Assembly (NCBI GenBank): GCA_963776195.1
Contig: CAVZMO010000008.1
Span: 1-64,000, forward strand
Direction of reading: 5' to 3'
DNA: 64,000 bases
From: CAVZMO01 sp963776195
GTDB lineage: Bacteria; Nitrospirota; Thermodesulfovibrionia; Thermodesulfovibrionales; SM23-35
Part shown: positions 44,292-53,622 of the stretch, piece by piece
Layout: every line of letters begins with the position of its first letter
Numbering within the stretch: position 1 is the first letter of the stretch
Position numbers and translations under genes: made by a program
The notes under the pieces: model-generated
The model's database searches: none
What the model saw: the letters and a program-made list of their open reading frames with translations, nothing else
What the model was told of the DNA's origin: nothing

Positions 44292-44672
44292 ATGAATGAT
44301 AAAGAGATAAAAGTCTTTATAAGGGAAACGCTCGGCTGCGGATGTCCGGAGGAAGTATTTCAATATGTGGATTATCAATCCAATATCATGTCCGGGGATG
44401 TCCTCTTAAGAGCGAGAATAAATGTCGGAAACAGGCTCTTGATATATGTGGTAGATGTCGAAAAGAGGGAATCAATAAGAAATATTTTGTCGCGGCTGAT
44501 CGATATCGGGAAAAAGGAAAGGGACGATCTGGGTTTCAATAGATTCAGGCTTGTGTTAGCCAGCGATAATATGAATGAAATAAGACGGACTTCCGAGGAA
44601 CTGTTCAGAGATAGCGTCAAAGATGAAAAAGTTCACCTGCATATAGTTCAAAAAGCTGTTATACCTCTATAA
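44292..44672 (+). CDS. hypothetical protein, unknown family
   Basis: A 126-residue protein (MNDKEIKVFIRETLGCGCPE). I choose the second ATG (44292) because it is the one shared with the degenerate copy at 34.9 kb. Motifs: a CGC pair near residue 17, a beta-alpha fold (GNRLLIYVVDVEK, RFRLVLASDN) and no membrane segments. The sequence looks like a small nucleotide- or metal-related fold, but I cannot name a family. It ends the signalling block. Confidence 0.6.
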   Translation: MNDKEIKVFIRETLGCGCPEEVFQYVDYQSNIMSGDVLLRARINVGNRLLIYVVDVEKRESIRNILSRLIDIGKKERDDLGFNRFRLVLASDNMNEIRRTSEELFRDSVKDEKVHLHIVQKAVIPL

Positions 44673-44820
44673 AATGTCTATGAACTTTTGATTTTGTGAA
44701 TGAAGAACCCCGATGCTCCTTTTCCTCCAGGTATTTTTCTGAAGAACCAAAACGTATGTGCGCAATAGCACTCCTTTACTCGCTTCCGGAGAATGATACA
44801 ATTTAAGTGAGGTTTGTGCA

Positions 44821-44984
44821 GATGGATCAAATATTTAAAGACAGGGAAGACGCGGGCCTTAAGCTGGCTATGAGATTGAAGGAATATAAAGACCAGAAGA
44901 ACGTTCTTGTCCTTGCGTTGCCGCGAGGCGGGGTCGTAACAGGTTATGCAATTTCCTCTCCTTTATTCCCTTATTCAATATAAT
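44821..44984 (+). pseudogene. truncated phosphoribosyltransferase 5' end
   Basis: ATG at 44821 reads MDQIFKDREDAGLKLAMRLK then EYKDQKNVLVLALPRGGVVT, the conserved N-terminus of the orphan phosphoribosyltransferases (DUF/ComF-like) that carry LPRGG. After GYAI the frame continues into the leader of the GspA gene and stops at 44984. About 150 codons, including the PRPP-binding loop, are gone. Confidence 0.65.
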
Positions 44985-45065
44985 CATGAAAGACCTCCTC
45001 ATTTGTATAGGAATTGTATTTTTCCGGATACCTATATTACTATTTTAGAGGACTTGGAAAATATT

Positions 45066-46703
45066 ATGTATAGAGAACACTTCGGCCTTAGAGAACTCCC
45101 TTTTTCTATCGCGCCTGACCCTCGCTTTCTTTACATGAGTGAACAACACCGCGAGGCGATGGCCCATCTCGTCTACGGTATGAGCACGGATGGCGGGTTT
45201 GTGATGCTTACAGGGGACGTGGGAACGGGTAAGACGACCATATGCCGCTTTCTTCTCGATCAGATAAGGGAAAAGACGGACATTGCCTTTATCCTCAATC
45301 CCAAGATGACGGCTGAAGAACTCTTGGCAACGATATGTGATGAACTGGGAATCGAATATCCGCGAGGCAATATGAGCATTAAGGTATTTGTGGACAGCAT
45401 AAATACCTATCTTCTTAATGCTTATGCCGGGGGACGCAAAATAGTGCTTATTATAGAAGAGGCTCAGAATCTCAAGCCCGATGTTTTGGAACAGGTGAGA
45501 TTGCTGACCAATCTCGAGACAAATCAGCAGAAACTGCTCAAGATCATTATGATCGGCCAGCCCGAACTGAAAGAGATGTTGGCGCGGGCGGATATGGAAC
45601 AGCTTTCGCAGCGTATCACTGCACGTTACCACATCGGCCCGCTGTCAAGAAATGAGGTCATTGCCTACGTGAACCACCGGTTATCGGTTGCCGGGGCCAG
45701 AAGCAGACTCTTTTCCGATTCAGTCGTCGGCAGACTACATCGGTTGAGTCGGGGAGTTCCCCGGCTGGTTAATGTAATCTGCGACAGGGCATTACTCGGG
45801 GCATATGTTCAAGGAAAGTATACTGTTGATAAAAAGACTTTAATCAAAGCATCCCGTGAGATATTCGCTGAATGCGGCTCACAAAAAGGACGGAGAAGAA
45901 TATTGAGATGGATGGCTGCGGGTGTCGTGCTCATCGCTTGCGGCGCACTGATTGCCGGCGTCTTTTACGACAGTATTAATGATCAATTTTATCGCCATAA
46001 AATACAATCGGGTTTAAAGACGGCGGAAGTCGTGACTGCAACGGCAAGGGAGACAGAGATTAAGAAAGCAGATGTGCTTCAATGGCCGTCCGGACAACCA
46101 ATTGATCGTAGTAGAGAAATAGCATGCGAGGTTCTGTTTAAGGAGTGGAATATTTCTTATCGGATGAAAAAAAACGATAATGCCTGCGCGCAGGCGCAGG
46201 CTAAAGGACTCCATTGTGTGGAGGGATCGGCAACTTTAAGAGAGCTGATTAACCTGAACAGACCTGCGGTGCTGAAGCTCTTTGACGATAAAGGAAAAGG
46301 GTTTTACGTGACATTAAGAAGAATCGAAGGTCAAAACGCTGATCTCGTTGTCGGTAAAGAAACAAAGACGCTGGGTTTCAAGGAAATCGAAAAGCGATGG
46401 TTCGGAGATTACCTGTTGTTCTGGAAAGCACCGGAAAATTACAAGGGCAGTATCCATCCCGGGGATAAAGGCCCTGCAGTGGAATGGCTGGATAGACGCT
46501 TGTATTTGGCGGAGGGCAAAAAGTTTCAGCAGCGAAAATCTCTTTTATATGATAATGAGCTTGTCAATAGCGTAAAGAAATTCCAGCTCGGCGAGGGTAT
46601 GGTTCCCGACGGGATTGTAGGCGCGCAAACTATGATACACCTTATTAACAAGGAAGGAACGAACGAACCTTTATTGACTGATAAGAAAAGGGGGGATAAA
46701 TAG
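45066..46703 (+). CDS. gspA: GspA/ExeA-type AAA+ secretion ATPase with peptidoglycan-binding domain
   Basis: A 545-residue protein starting at the ATG at 45066 (MYREHFGLRELPFSI). Residues 1-270 are an AAA+ domain: Walker A MLTGDVGTGKTT (about residue 49), Walker B IVLIIEEAQNL. A transmembrane helix is at about 282-302 (WMAAGVVLIACGALIAGVF). The periplasmic part has a C39-peptidase-like segment and a C-terminal peptidoglycan-binding domain (HPGDKGPAVEWLDRRLYLAEG to DGIVGAQTMIHLI). GspA with GspB places the type II secretin through peptidoglycan. A GGAC/GAGG motif (AGAGGACTTGG) precedes the ATG. Confidence 0.88.
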   Translation: MYREHFGLRELPFSIAPDPRFLYMSEQHREAMAHLVYGMSTDGGFVMLTGDVGTGKTTICRFLLDQIREKTDIAFILNPKMTAEELLATICDELGIEYPRGNMSIKVFVDSINTYLLNAYAGGRKIVLIIEEAQNLKPDVLEQVRLLTNLETNQQKLLKIIMIGQPELKEMLARADMEQLSQRITARYHIGPLSRNEVIAYVNHRLSVAGARSRLFSDSVVGRLHRLSRGVPRLVNVICDRALLGAYVQGKYTVDKKTLIKASREIFAECGSQKGRRRILRWMAAGVVLIACGALIAGVFYDSINDQFYRHKIQSGLKTAEVVTATARETEIKKADVLQWPSGQPIDRSREIACEVLFKEWNISYRMKKNDNACAQAQAKGLHCVEGSATLRELINLNRPAVLKLFDDKGKGFYVTLRRIEGQNADLVVGKETKTLGFKEIEKRWFGDYLLFWKAPENYKGSIHPGDKGPAVEWLDRRLYLAEGKKFQQRKSLLYDNELVNSVKKFQLGEGMVPDGIVGAQTMIHLINKEGTNEPLLTDKKRGDK

Positions 46704-46705
46704 AG

Positions 46706-47485
46706 ATGTCTTATATTCTCGATGCCCTGAAAAAATCAGAGAAAGAACGCCTGCGCGGGGCGATGCCTGACCCGTTGGCGATACAGGAAATCGTTCCACA
46801 CATACCGAGAAAAAGGGCTTTATGGCCGTACATCATCATCTTTGGGCTGGTACTGAACGCAGCAGTATTCGCTTTCTGGTCCGGCCTCTTACCTTCAAAG
46901 AAATCTGTCTCGATTGTAAAGTCATTCTCCGGAACAACAGAATCGAATAAGGAAGAGACACCCCCTTTATCTTTGACCAATAAAGACGAAAGCGGTCACG
47001 CAATGAAAGAAATTAATAGGCGTGAAGTGGACCTTCCTTCAGGGGCGATCATATCGAATAACAAGGGGACTATCCAACAGGCCCAGCCTTTGCCGGCTGG
47101 GGCGGAGACAAAGAAAAAGGTACAAGATTATCGAAGAACCTCGGGGGAAGCCGGCAGAAAGCATGCACTGCCTCCCGCCGAATCCTTGGAGGCAACAGCC
47201 GTACATTCGCCGACAGAAGCAAGACATCCCGATATCCTTCTCCCGGAACCGAATAGGGTATATAATTTAAGCGAGCTTCCCTTATCAATAAGACAGAACC
47301 TTCCCGACTTTTTGGTTTCGGTCTTCTTTTTTTCCGACGATCCGGCTTCCCGGTTGGTGAGAATCAATGGCCAGATGATGAAGGAAGGGGAGTATTTGAA
47401 ACCGGGACTGAAACTTGAAGAGATAGTTCCTCGCGGAGTGATTTTCAGTTATCAAAACTACCGTTTTCTTATAGGGCCGAAGTAG
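46706..47485 (+). CDS. gspB: GspB-type secretion accessory protein
   Basis: A 259-residue protein, start 46706 behind GGGGGGAT, coupled to gspA by two bases. N-terminal MSYILDALKKSEKERLRG is the GspB signature. A transmembrane helix follows (YIIIFGLVLNAAVFAFWSG, about residues 41-59), then a proline/serine-rich periplasmic linker, then a folded C-terminal domain (VYNLSELPLSIRQNLPDFLV and LVRINGQMMKEGEYLKPGLKLEE) of the PilP/GspC-like HR fold that contacts the secretin. Together with GspA this suggests a type II secretion or related pilus system elsewhere in the genome. Confidence 0.88.
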   Translation: MSYILDALKKSEKERLRGAMPDPLAIQEIVPHIPRKRALWPYIIIFGLVLNAAVFAFWSGLLPSKKSVSIVKSFSGTTESNKEETPPLSLTNKDESGHAMKEINRREVDLPSGAIISNNKGTIQQAQPLPAGAETKKKVQDYRRTSGEAGRKHALPPAESLEATAVHSPTEARHPDILLPEPNRVYNLSELPLSIRQNLPDFLVSVFFFSDDPASRLVRINGQMMKEGEYLKPGLKLEEIVPRGVIFSYQNYRFLIGPK

Positions 47486-47584
47486 AGACGGTATCCGGAA
47501 TCTTTACTTCATCAAAATTAACGTCGTATAATATCAGTCCGACTTGTATCTAAGAAAATAGTTTTGGCCGAAGGGGTAAACAGG

Positions 47585-48367
47585 ATGAATATTGTTGTTT
47601 GCATCAAACAGGTTCCGGATACTGCTGAAGTTAGAATCAACCCGGAAACGGGAACGCTCATAAGGGAGGGGGTACCGAGCATTATCAATCCCTTTGATAT
47701 GCACGCGATTGAGGCCGGACTTCAAATAAAGGAGAAGACCGGCGGAAAGGTCATTGTCCTTACTATGGGACCCCCTCAGGCCGAGACCTCCTTAAGAGAA
47801 GCCTTATCAATGGGGGCTGACGAAGCAGTGCTCCTTTCCGATCGTGCATTTGCCGGCTCCGACACCTGGGCAACGTCGTTTACGTTATCCAAGGCAATAA
47901 AGAAAATCGGTGCGGACATCATAATATGCGGGAAACAGGCAATAGACGGGGATACAGCACAGGTAGGGCCGGAGACCGCAGAGTTTCTGAATATCCCTAA
48001 TATATCTTATGTAAGAAAGATAGAGGATATTTCCGGTAGTTCCATCAAGGTCCAGAGAATGATGGACGAAGGGTATGACGTTGTTGAATCATCCCTCCCG
48101 GTGCTTTTTACGGTGGTGAAAGAATTGAATGAACCGAGACTGCCTTCACTCAAGGGCAAGATGTCTGCCAAAAAGGCGGAGATTAAGAAATGGGGCAGTT
48201 CCGACATCATGGCGGATGAGAACGATCTCGGCCTTAAAGGGTCGCCCACTCAGGTCAAGAATATCTTTACACCCGATGCAAGATCCGGCAGAAAAATTCT
48301 TGAGGGCAAACCTGAAGAGCAGGTCGAAGCCTTAATACAGGAGCTAAAGGGGATCAAATGCCTGTAA
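47585..48367 (+). CDS. etfB: electron transfer flavoprotein, beta subunit
   Basis: A 260-residue EtfB, start at the ATG at 47585 (MNIVVCIKQVPDTAEVRINP). It has the FAD/AMP-site segment (CGKQAIDGDTAQVGPETAEFL, residues ~118-138) and a C-terminal helix (EEQVEALIQELKG). It pairs with EtfA to carry electrons between acyl-CoA dehydrogenases or other flavoproteins and the quinone pool or ferredoxin. The last bases overlap the etfA start by 10 bp, so both are translated together. Confidence 0.95.
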   Translation: MNIVVCIKQVPDTAEVRINPETGTLIREGVPSIINPFDMHAIEAGLQIKEKTGGKVIVLTMGPPQAETSLREALSMGADEAVLLSDRAFAGSDTWATSFTLSKAIKKIGADIIICGKQAIDGDTAQVGPETAEFLNIPNISYVRKIEDISGSSIKVQRMMDEGYDVVESSLPVLFTVVKELNEPRLPSLKGKMSAKKAEIKKWGSSDIMADENDLGLKGSPTQVKNIFTPDARSGRKILEGKPEEQVEALIQELKGIKCL

Positions 48368-49552
48368 TAGTCAACGTGGATACATGTAAAGGCTGTGAAG
48401 AGTGCCTCTCTTCGTGCCCCTTTGATGCGATCGTCATGAAAGACGGGAAAGCTCTTATTAATGAATACTGTCAGGTGTGCATGTCGTGTATCAGTGTTTG
48501 TCCTGAAGGCGCAATCATAGAGGTTGAGAAAGAGAGTCCCCGAGGGCATCGATATTGAAGGATATAAAGGGGTATGGATATTCGCTGAACAGAGGAGGGG
48601 AAAGGTTTCTTCCGTAGCATATGAACTCCTCGGTATTGGAAGGAAACTTGCTGATGATCTTAAAACAGACCTCTCTGCCGTCCTTTTGGGAACAGCCGAG
48701 ACAGAAGCTAAGGAGCTTATCGGATGGGGCGCAGACAAAGTATATCTTTCAAAAGATCAGATATTTGAAAGTTTTAATGATGAACCTTATTCGCAGCTTC
48801 TCACTTCGCTTATAACAGAACATCGACCGGAGATAGTTCTTGCCGGCGCTACGCCGATGGGACGTTCCTTCATTCCGAGGGTCGCCGCAAGGTTAAGAAC
48901 CGGATTGACTGCGGATTGTACATCTCTCGCTATCGATAAAGGAACAGGCAATCTTCTCCAGGTCAGACCTGCGTTCGGCGGAAACATCATGGCCACCATT
49001 CTATGCCCGAACAACAGGCCGCAGATGGCTACTGTGAGACCAAGGGTTATGAAGCGTAGAACATACGATGAAGGAAGAGCAGGCGACATTATCGATGTTG
49101 AAGCAGGAGGAATAACTTCACGGACAAAGGTATTGGAGACGGTCAAGGAAATCTCTGATATAACAGTCAATCTGCAGGAAGCTGATATTATTGTGTCTGG
49201 TGGCAGAGGTCTTGGAGAACCGAAAGGTTTCAAGCTTATGGAGGAACTGGCCGAACTTTTTGGAGGCGCCGTCGGGTCTTCCAGGGCTGCAGTCGATGCC
49301 GGTTGGATACCTTATAGACATCAGGTTGGGCAAACAGGAAAGACGGTATGCCCTAAAATATATTTTGCCTGTGGCATATCAGGTGCTGTTCAGCACCTTG
49401 TCGGGATGCAGTCATCGGACATCATCATTGCGATAAATAAAAATCCTGAAGCCCCGATATTCAATGTGGCGACGTACGGGGTAGTCGGTGATCTGTATGA
49501 GATTGTGCCTCTGCTGATTAAGAAGATAAAAGAAGCTAAAGGGATATCTTGA
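48358..49552 (+). CDS. etfA: electron transfer flavoprotein alpha subunit with N-terminal ferredoxin domain, frameshifted
   Basis: About 398 residues across one break. Residues 1-60 (MPVIVNVDTCKGCEECLSSC) form a 2x[4Fe-4S] ferredoxin with CKGCEECLSSCP and CQVCMSCISVCP. At 48537-48540 a run of four C's shifts the frame; with three C's the text reads KESPEGIDIEGYKGVWIF straight into the EtfA core (from a TTG at 48524 in the current frame). The FAD domain follows, with VSGGRGLGEPKGF and GQTGKTVCPKIYFACGISG. Ferredoxin-fused EtfA is typical of anaerobes and of bifurcating or membrane-linked ETF. The break in a homopolymer suggests sequence error. Confidence 0.88.
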
Positions 49553-49585
49553 GGTCTCAAATATCAAACATTATTCTTTAAATTG

Positions 49586-49720
49586 TCCATATACGACATT
49601 CCCGCCCTACGGGGCGTAGACTGGTCCGGAATCCCTCCTGAATCGACCCGTACGTATCGAATAATAAAGGATTTCGAACAGGTCGGAAGGGCATTAAAGG
49701 AGTTGAGGTACTTAATATGA
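49586..49720 (+). pseudogene. C-terminal gene remnant before fabD
   Basis: A 44-codon frame (LSIYDIPALRGVDWSGIPPE, ending EQVGRALKELRYLI) that has a protein-like composition but no recognised family. It starts right after etfA and its TGA overlaps the fabD ATG (ATGA). It looks like the 3' end of a lost gene that was once coupled to fabD; a TTG at 49586 could also start a very short protein. Confidence 0.4.
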
Positions 49721-50649
49721 AAATCGCCTTTGTCTTCCCAGGTCAGGGTTCACAGTATGTGGGAATGGGTAAAGAGATCTATGAGAATTATGAGATCGCA
49801 AGGAAAATATTTGAAGAGGCTTCTGACGCATTAGGATATGATCTCGCCGGTTTGTCTTTCAACGGGCCTGTGGAAGAGCTCAATAAGACCTTCAGGACCC
49901 AGCCATGTATCCTCACGGTAAGTATAGCCATCAATGAAGTGCTTTTATCAAAGGGTGTAATGCCATCAGTTGTGGCCGGGCACAGTCTCGGTGAATATTC
50001 GGCGCTTGTGGCTGCGGGGATACTGACGTTGAACGACGCGGTGAAGCTAACGGAAAAAAGAGGACAGTTCATGCAGGAGGCCGTACCTGAAGGGAAAGGC
50101 TTAATGGCCGCAGTCCTCGGTCTGGAAAGGGACAGGGTTAATCGGATATGCGGGTCGCTGAAGTCTGGATATGCATCTCCGGCAAATTACAATTGTCCCG
50201 GCCAAATTGTTATCGCCGGCGAAAAGAGCGCTGTCGAGGAAGCGATAGAACTCTGTAAGCAGGCCGGAGCAAAAAGAGCAGTGCCGCTGTCGGTCGGTGT
50301 ACCGTCTCACTGTAAACTAATGAGCGATGCTTCGAAAAGGCTCGCTGAACTCTTTGAAGGAATAGAATTCAAAGAACCTGTAATCCCTTTGGTAAATAAC
50401 GCTGATGCCGGATTTCTTAATAATATTGAAGATATAAAATCTTCTCTCATACGTCAGCTGCACAGCCCTCTGTTGTGGGAAGACTCCATAAAGGCCATTG
50501 TCAATCTCGGTATCGGAACCTTTGTAGAGGTCGGTCCGGGAAAGGTTTTATCAGGTCTGATTAAAAGGATAGATTCATCGGTAAATGTCCATAATGCGGA
50601 AGATATGAAGAACCTTGATAAAACCCTCACAGAATTGACAAATCGTTAG
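49717..50649 (+). CDS. fabD: malonyl-CoA:ACP transacylase
   Basis: A 310-residue FabD. The catalytic Ser is in VVAGHSLGEYSALVAAG (GHSLG, about residue 91), and the catalytic His is in VGVPSHCKLM (about residue 200). N-terminal FVFPGQGSQYVGMG is also conserved. It loads malonyl onto acyl carrier protein to start fatty acid elongation. Its ATG overlaps the stop of the remnant at 49586-49720; AAGGAG lies 15 bases upstream. Other fab genes are not adjacent. Confidence 0.95.
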   Translation: MKIAFVFPGQGSQYVGMGKEIYENYEIARKIFEEASDALGYDLAGLSFNGPVEELNKTFRTQPCILTVSIAINEVLLSKGVMPSVVAGHSLGEYSALVAAGILTLNDAVKLTEKRGQFMQEAVPEGKGLMAAVLGLERDRVNRICGSLKSGYASPANYNCPGQIVIAGEKSAVEEAIELCKQAGAKRAVPLSVGVPSHCKLMSDASKRLAELFEGIEFKEPVIPLVNNADAGFLNNIEDIKSSLIRQLHSPLLWEDSIKAIVNLGIGTFVEVGPGKVLSGLIKRIDSSVNVHNAEDMKNLDKTLTELTNR

Positions 50650-50747
50650 CCGTTGCCCGCACAATAGCATCGCGGATATCCGGCCAGTGCTTGATTCCCT
50701 GTAATTAAAAAGCCGTTGGCGCGTTGGAAAATGCTAAAATATGCGAC

Positions 50748-51644
50748 ATGAAGGACTTCATTGAATTGTTTATACGGCATCTTGAGGTTGAGAGAGGTGT
50801 TTCTGCCCATACGGTGCGGGCTTACAGAAAAGATCTCGATGAATTTTCCGGATATGTGAAAGCCGTGCCCGACAAGATAGACATGATAGATGTACGAGGA
50901 TTTATTGCGGAACAGATTGGGAGGGGGCTCAGCAAGATAACGGTCAGCAGGAGGCTTTCCAGTATCAGGTCTTTTTTTAAGTTTCTTTACAGGGAAGGCT
51001 ACATAAAATGTAATCCCGCGAAACTTGTCTCTAACCCCAGGGTCCCCAAACTTTTGCCCAGATTTCTCACTGTTGATGATGTTTTTTCGCTTATCGAAAA
51101 ACCCGAGGGAATCGGTTTTATCCCTGCCAGGGACAGGGCTGTCCTTGAACTTTTATATTCGAGCGGCCTGAGAGTGGCAGAGCTCGCGGGACTCAACATG
51201 GATGATATCAATATAAGAGAGTCTCTTATTAAGGTAAGAGGAAAAGGGAGAAAAGAGCGGATTGTTCCGGTGGGTTCAAAGGCTATCGATGCTCTTAAGT
51301 CCTATACGATAGAGAGGATTCTCCTTAAAAGTAAGGATAACGCCTTGTTTCTGAATAGAATGGGAACGAGATTGACAGACAGGGGGGTTAGACGTATAGT
51401 AGTAAAATATGCGAAAGCTGTATTCATACAGGGCCGGATAGGACCACACACTTTGAGGCATTCCTTTGCGAGCCATTTGCTTCAGGGCGGAGCAGACCTC
51501 AGGGTGATACAGGAGCTTCTGGGCCATTCATCCCTCTCCACAACCCAGAGATATACCCATCTGGACATAACACATCTGATGGATATTTATGACAAGGCAC
51601 ATCCTATGGCAAAAGAAAAGAATACCAGCAAAAAGATAAACTGA
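50748..51644 (+). CDS. xerC: tyrosine recombinase XerC
   Basis: A 298-residue Xer recombinase (start at the ATG at 50748, MKDFIELFIRHLEVERGVSA). N-terminal SAM-like core-binding domain to about 90. The catalytic set is visible: Arg in YSSGLRVAELAGL, Lys in KVRGKGRKERIVP, HTLRHSFASHLLQGGADL with HxxR, LGHSSLSTTQRYTH with the second His and the Tyr nucleophile. It resolves chromosome dimers with its partner at dif. It is followed at 10 bp by hslV-hslU, the known xerC-hslVU order, so this is the chromosomal enzyme, not an integron integrase. Confidence 0.93.
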   Translation: MKDFIELFIRHLEVERGVSAHTVRAYRKDLDEFSGYVKAVPDKIDMIDVRGFIAEQIGRGLSKITVSRRLSSIRSFFKFLYREGYIKCNPAKLVSNPRVPKLLPRFLTVDDVFSLIEKPEGIGFIPARDRAVLELLYSSGLRVAELAGLNMDDINIRESLIKVRGKGRKERIVPVGSKAIDALKSYTIERILLKSKDNALFLNRMGTRLTDRGVRRIVVKYAKAVFIQGRIGPHTLRHSFASHLLQGGADLRVIQELLGHSSLSTTQRYTHLDITHLMDIYDKAHPMAKEKNTSKKIN

Positions 51645-51654
51645 AGGAGCATAA

Positions 51655-52189
51655 ATGTTTAAAGGGACAACGATACTCTGTGTAAGGCGTGATGGGAAGG
51701 TAGCAATCGGAGGAGACGGGCAGATTACCATGGGGAATACCATCTTGAAACAGAATGCCAGGAAGATACAGAAAGATGTACGGCGAGAAAGTTCTGACAG
51801 GATTTGCGGGTGCGACTGCGGATGCGCTTACATTGTTCGAAAAGTTTGAGGGCAAGCTCGAATCTTACAGGGGGAATATCACAAGGGCCGCTGTCGAGCT
51901 TGCAAAAGACTGGAGGACCGATAAGATATTGAGGCGCCTCGAGGCGCTTCTTATCGTTGCCGACCTGGAGCACACCTTTATTATTTCGGGCACGGGTGAT
52001 GTTATCGAACCGGAGAATGGAGTTGCTGCAATCGGCTCAGGAGGACCTTATGCACAGTCTGCCGCACGAGCGCTATCGGAAAACACGGTTCTGGAAGCAA
52101 AGGATATCGTTGAAAAGGCGATGAAGATAGCATCGGATATCTGTATCTTCACCAATGAAAAAATAACGGTAGAGGAGCTAAATGGATAA
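51655..52189 (+). CDS. hslV: HslV peptidase subunit, frameshifted
   Basis: About 177 residues over one break. The first frame (51655 to about 51770) reads MFKGTTILCVRRDGKVAIGG; the propeptide MFKG precedes the catalytic N-terminal Thr-Thr. The break lies at ATACAGAAAG (51767-51776): removing the C restores ARKI-RKMYGEKVLTGFAGATADAL. The second frame continues to DICIFTNEKITVEELNG. The product forms the hexameric threonine-protease ring of HslVU. It overlaps hslU by 8 bp. A one-base insertion in a highly conserved motif suggests sequence error. Confidence 0.9.
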
Positions 52190-53522
52190 CCTTACACCAA
52201 GAAAAATCGTAGAAGAACTTGATAAATACATCATAGGGCAGCACAAGGCAAAAAAGGCTGTGGCTATTGCGATGAGGAACAGGTGGAGGAGGCAGAGGCT
52301 TTCTCCCGAGCTGAAAGACGAAGTTTTACCAAAAAATATCATCATGATCGGGCCCACTGGTGTCGGTAAGACGGAGATAGCGAGAAGACTCTCGAGACTG
52401 GCTAGTGCTCCCTTTGTTAAGGTTGAAGCTTCAAAATTTACAGAGGTGGGATATGTGGGCAGGGATGTAGAATCTATGATACGGGACCTGACCGAGATAT
52501 CCGTCGGTATGGTTAAATCAGAGCACATGGAAAAAGTCCAGGAGAAGGCAAAAGTCCTTGCCGAAGAGCGGCTTCTCGATCTTCTTCTCCCTGCGCCGAG
52601 GGGTGCAAGGGGGGCAGGGTTGGAAGAAGAGGAGAAGGAAAAGCATAAAGAGACGAGAGAGAGGCTCAGAATGCAATTGAGGGAAGGGAAACTCGATCAT
52701 AGATACGTAGATATCGAAGTGAAAGAAAAAATGATGCCCTTCGGGGTTGTTTCGAATGTCGGACTTGAAGATTTAGAGATAAACCTCAAAGAGATGCTCG
52801 GAAATTTTCTGCCCGAAAAATCGAAAAGGAAAAAGGTGAGGGTTCCTGAAGCACTGAGCATCATGCGGCAGGAAGAGGCAAACAGACTTATCGATATTGA
52901 CAAGGTAACGAAAGAGGCGATCGACAGGGCGGAGCAGTCGGGAATTGTATTCGTTGACGAAATAGACAAGATAGCGAGTCGGGGATATGCTCATGGTCCT
53001 GATGTCTCCCGCGAAGGCGTTCAGAGAGACCTTCTGCCTATTGTCGAGGGCACAACGGTAACGACAAAACACGGTCCTGTGAAAACAGAGCATATCCTTT
53101 TTATCGCTGCCGGGGCTTTTCATATGACAAAACCTTCCGACCTTATCCCCGAACTCCAGGGCAGGTTCCCGATCAGGGTTGAGCTGGAACCGCTCGGAAA
53201 AGGGGAATTCATCAGGATACTTACAGAGCCGTACAATGCCTTGATTAAACAGTACATAGCGCTACTGGCTACAGAAGATGTGTGTATAGACTTTACAAAG
53301 GATTCGATAGACGAGATTGCCGGTATAGCAGCACACGTGAACGAAAAGACGGAGAATATCGGCGCAAGAAGATTGCATACGGTTCTCGAAAAGCTTCTCG
53401 AAGACATATCATTTGAGGCACCGGAAAAAAAGAACGGGAAGCTCGTGGTAGACAGGACATACGTCAAAGAAAAGCTGTCCGAGATTGTAAAAGACGAGGA
53501 CTTGAGCAGGTATATATTGTAG
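52182..53522 (+). CDS. hslU: HslU ATPase subunit
   Basis: A 446-residue AAA+ unfoldase. MDNLTPRKIVEELDKYIIGQ opens the protein; Walker A is IGPTGVGKTEIARRL (about residue 61), the I-domain with its charged linker (RGAGLEEEEKEKHKET) lies near 145-230, Walker B is IVFVDEIDKIA, and the sensor 2 segment is ENIGARRLHTVLEKLLEDI. The final residues SRYIL are the conserved tail that activates HslV. It unfolds substrates for HslV. Gene order xerC-hslV-hslU is preserved. Confidence 0.96.
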   Translation: MDNLTPRKIVEELDKYIIGQHKAKKAVAIAMRNRWRRQRLSPELKDEVLPKNIIMIGPTGVGKTEIARRLSRLASAPFVKVEASKFTEVGYVGRDVESMIRDLTEISVGMVKSEHMEKVQEKAKVLAEERLLDLLLPAPRGARGAGLEEEEKEKHKETRERLRMQLREGKLDHRYVDIEVKEKMMPFGVVSNVGLEDLEINLKEMLGNFLPEKSKRKKVRVPEALSIMRQEEANRLIDIDKVTKEAIDRAEQSGIVFVDEIDKIASRGYAHGPDVSREGVQRDLLPIVEGTTVTTKHGPVKTEHILFIAAGAFHMTKPSDLIPELQGRFPIRVELEPLGKGEFIRILTEPYNALIKQYIALLATEDVCIDFTKDSIDEIAGIAAHVNEKTENIGARRLHTVLEKLLEDISFEAPEKKNGKLVVDRTYVKEKLSEIVKDEDLSRYIL

Positions 53523-53577
53523 GAAATCCATTAAAGACTGAATAGGGTAAGAGATTTTTTTCAAAGCAATAAGTAAT

Positions 53578-53622
53578 CCCTCTTTGTCCCCCTTTAGTAA
53601 AGGGGGATTAAGGGGGATTTTA
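53578..53622 (+). repeat. short palindromic repeat at the rlpA start
   Basis: The sequence CCCTCTTTGTCCCCCTTTAG then TAAAGGGGGATTAAGGGGG contains TCCCCCTTTA paired with TAAAGGGGGA and a trailing GGGGGATTTT copy. This pattern is a common dispersed repeat in Gram-negative genomes (often translated as SPFSKGGLRGI). It overlaps the first codons of the rlpA frame. Confidence 0.6.

Noticed and set aside
48524..48560. Programmed ribosomal frameshift in etfA
   Set aside because: The break is a single C in a CCCC run and the frame is restored by removing it; there is no slippery heptamer or downstream structure, and similar breaks occur in unrelated genes across the window.
50748..51644. Integron or phage integrase for the cassette region
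   Set aside because: It is XerC by its coupling to hslV-hslU, is 47 kb away from the attC-like sites and lacks the extra alpha-helix insertion of IntI.
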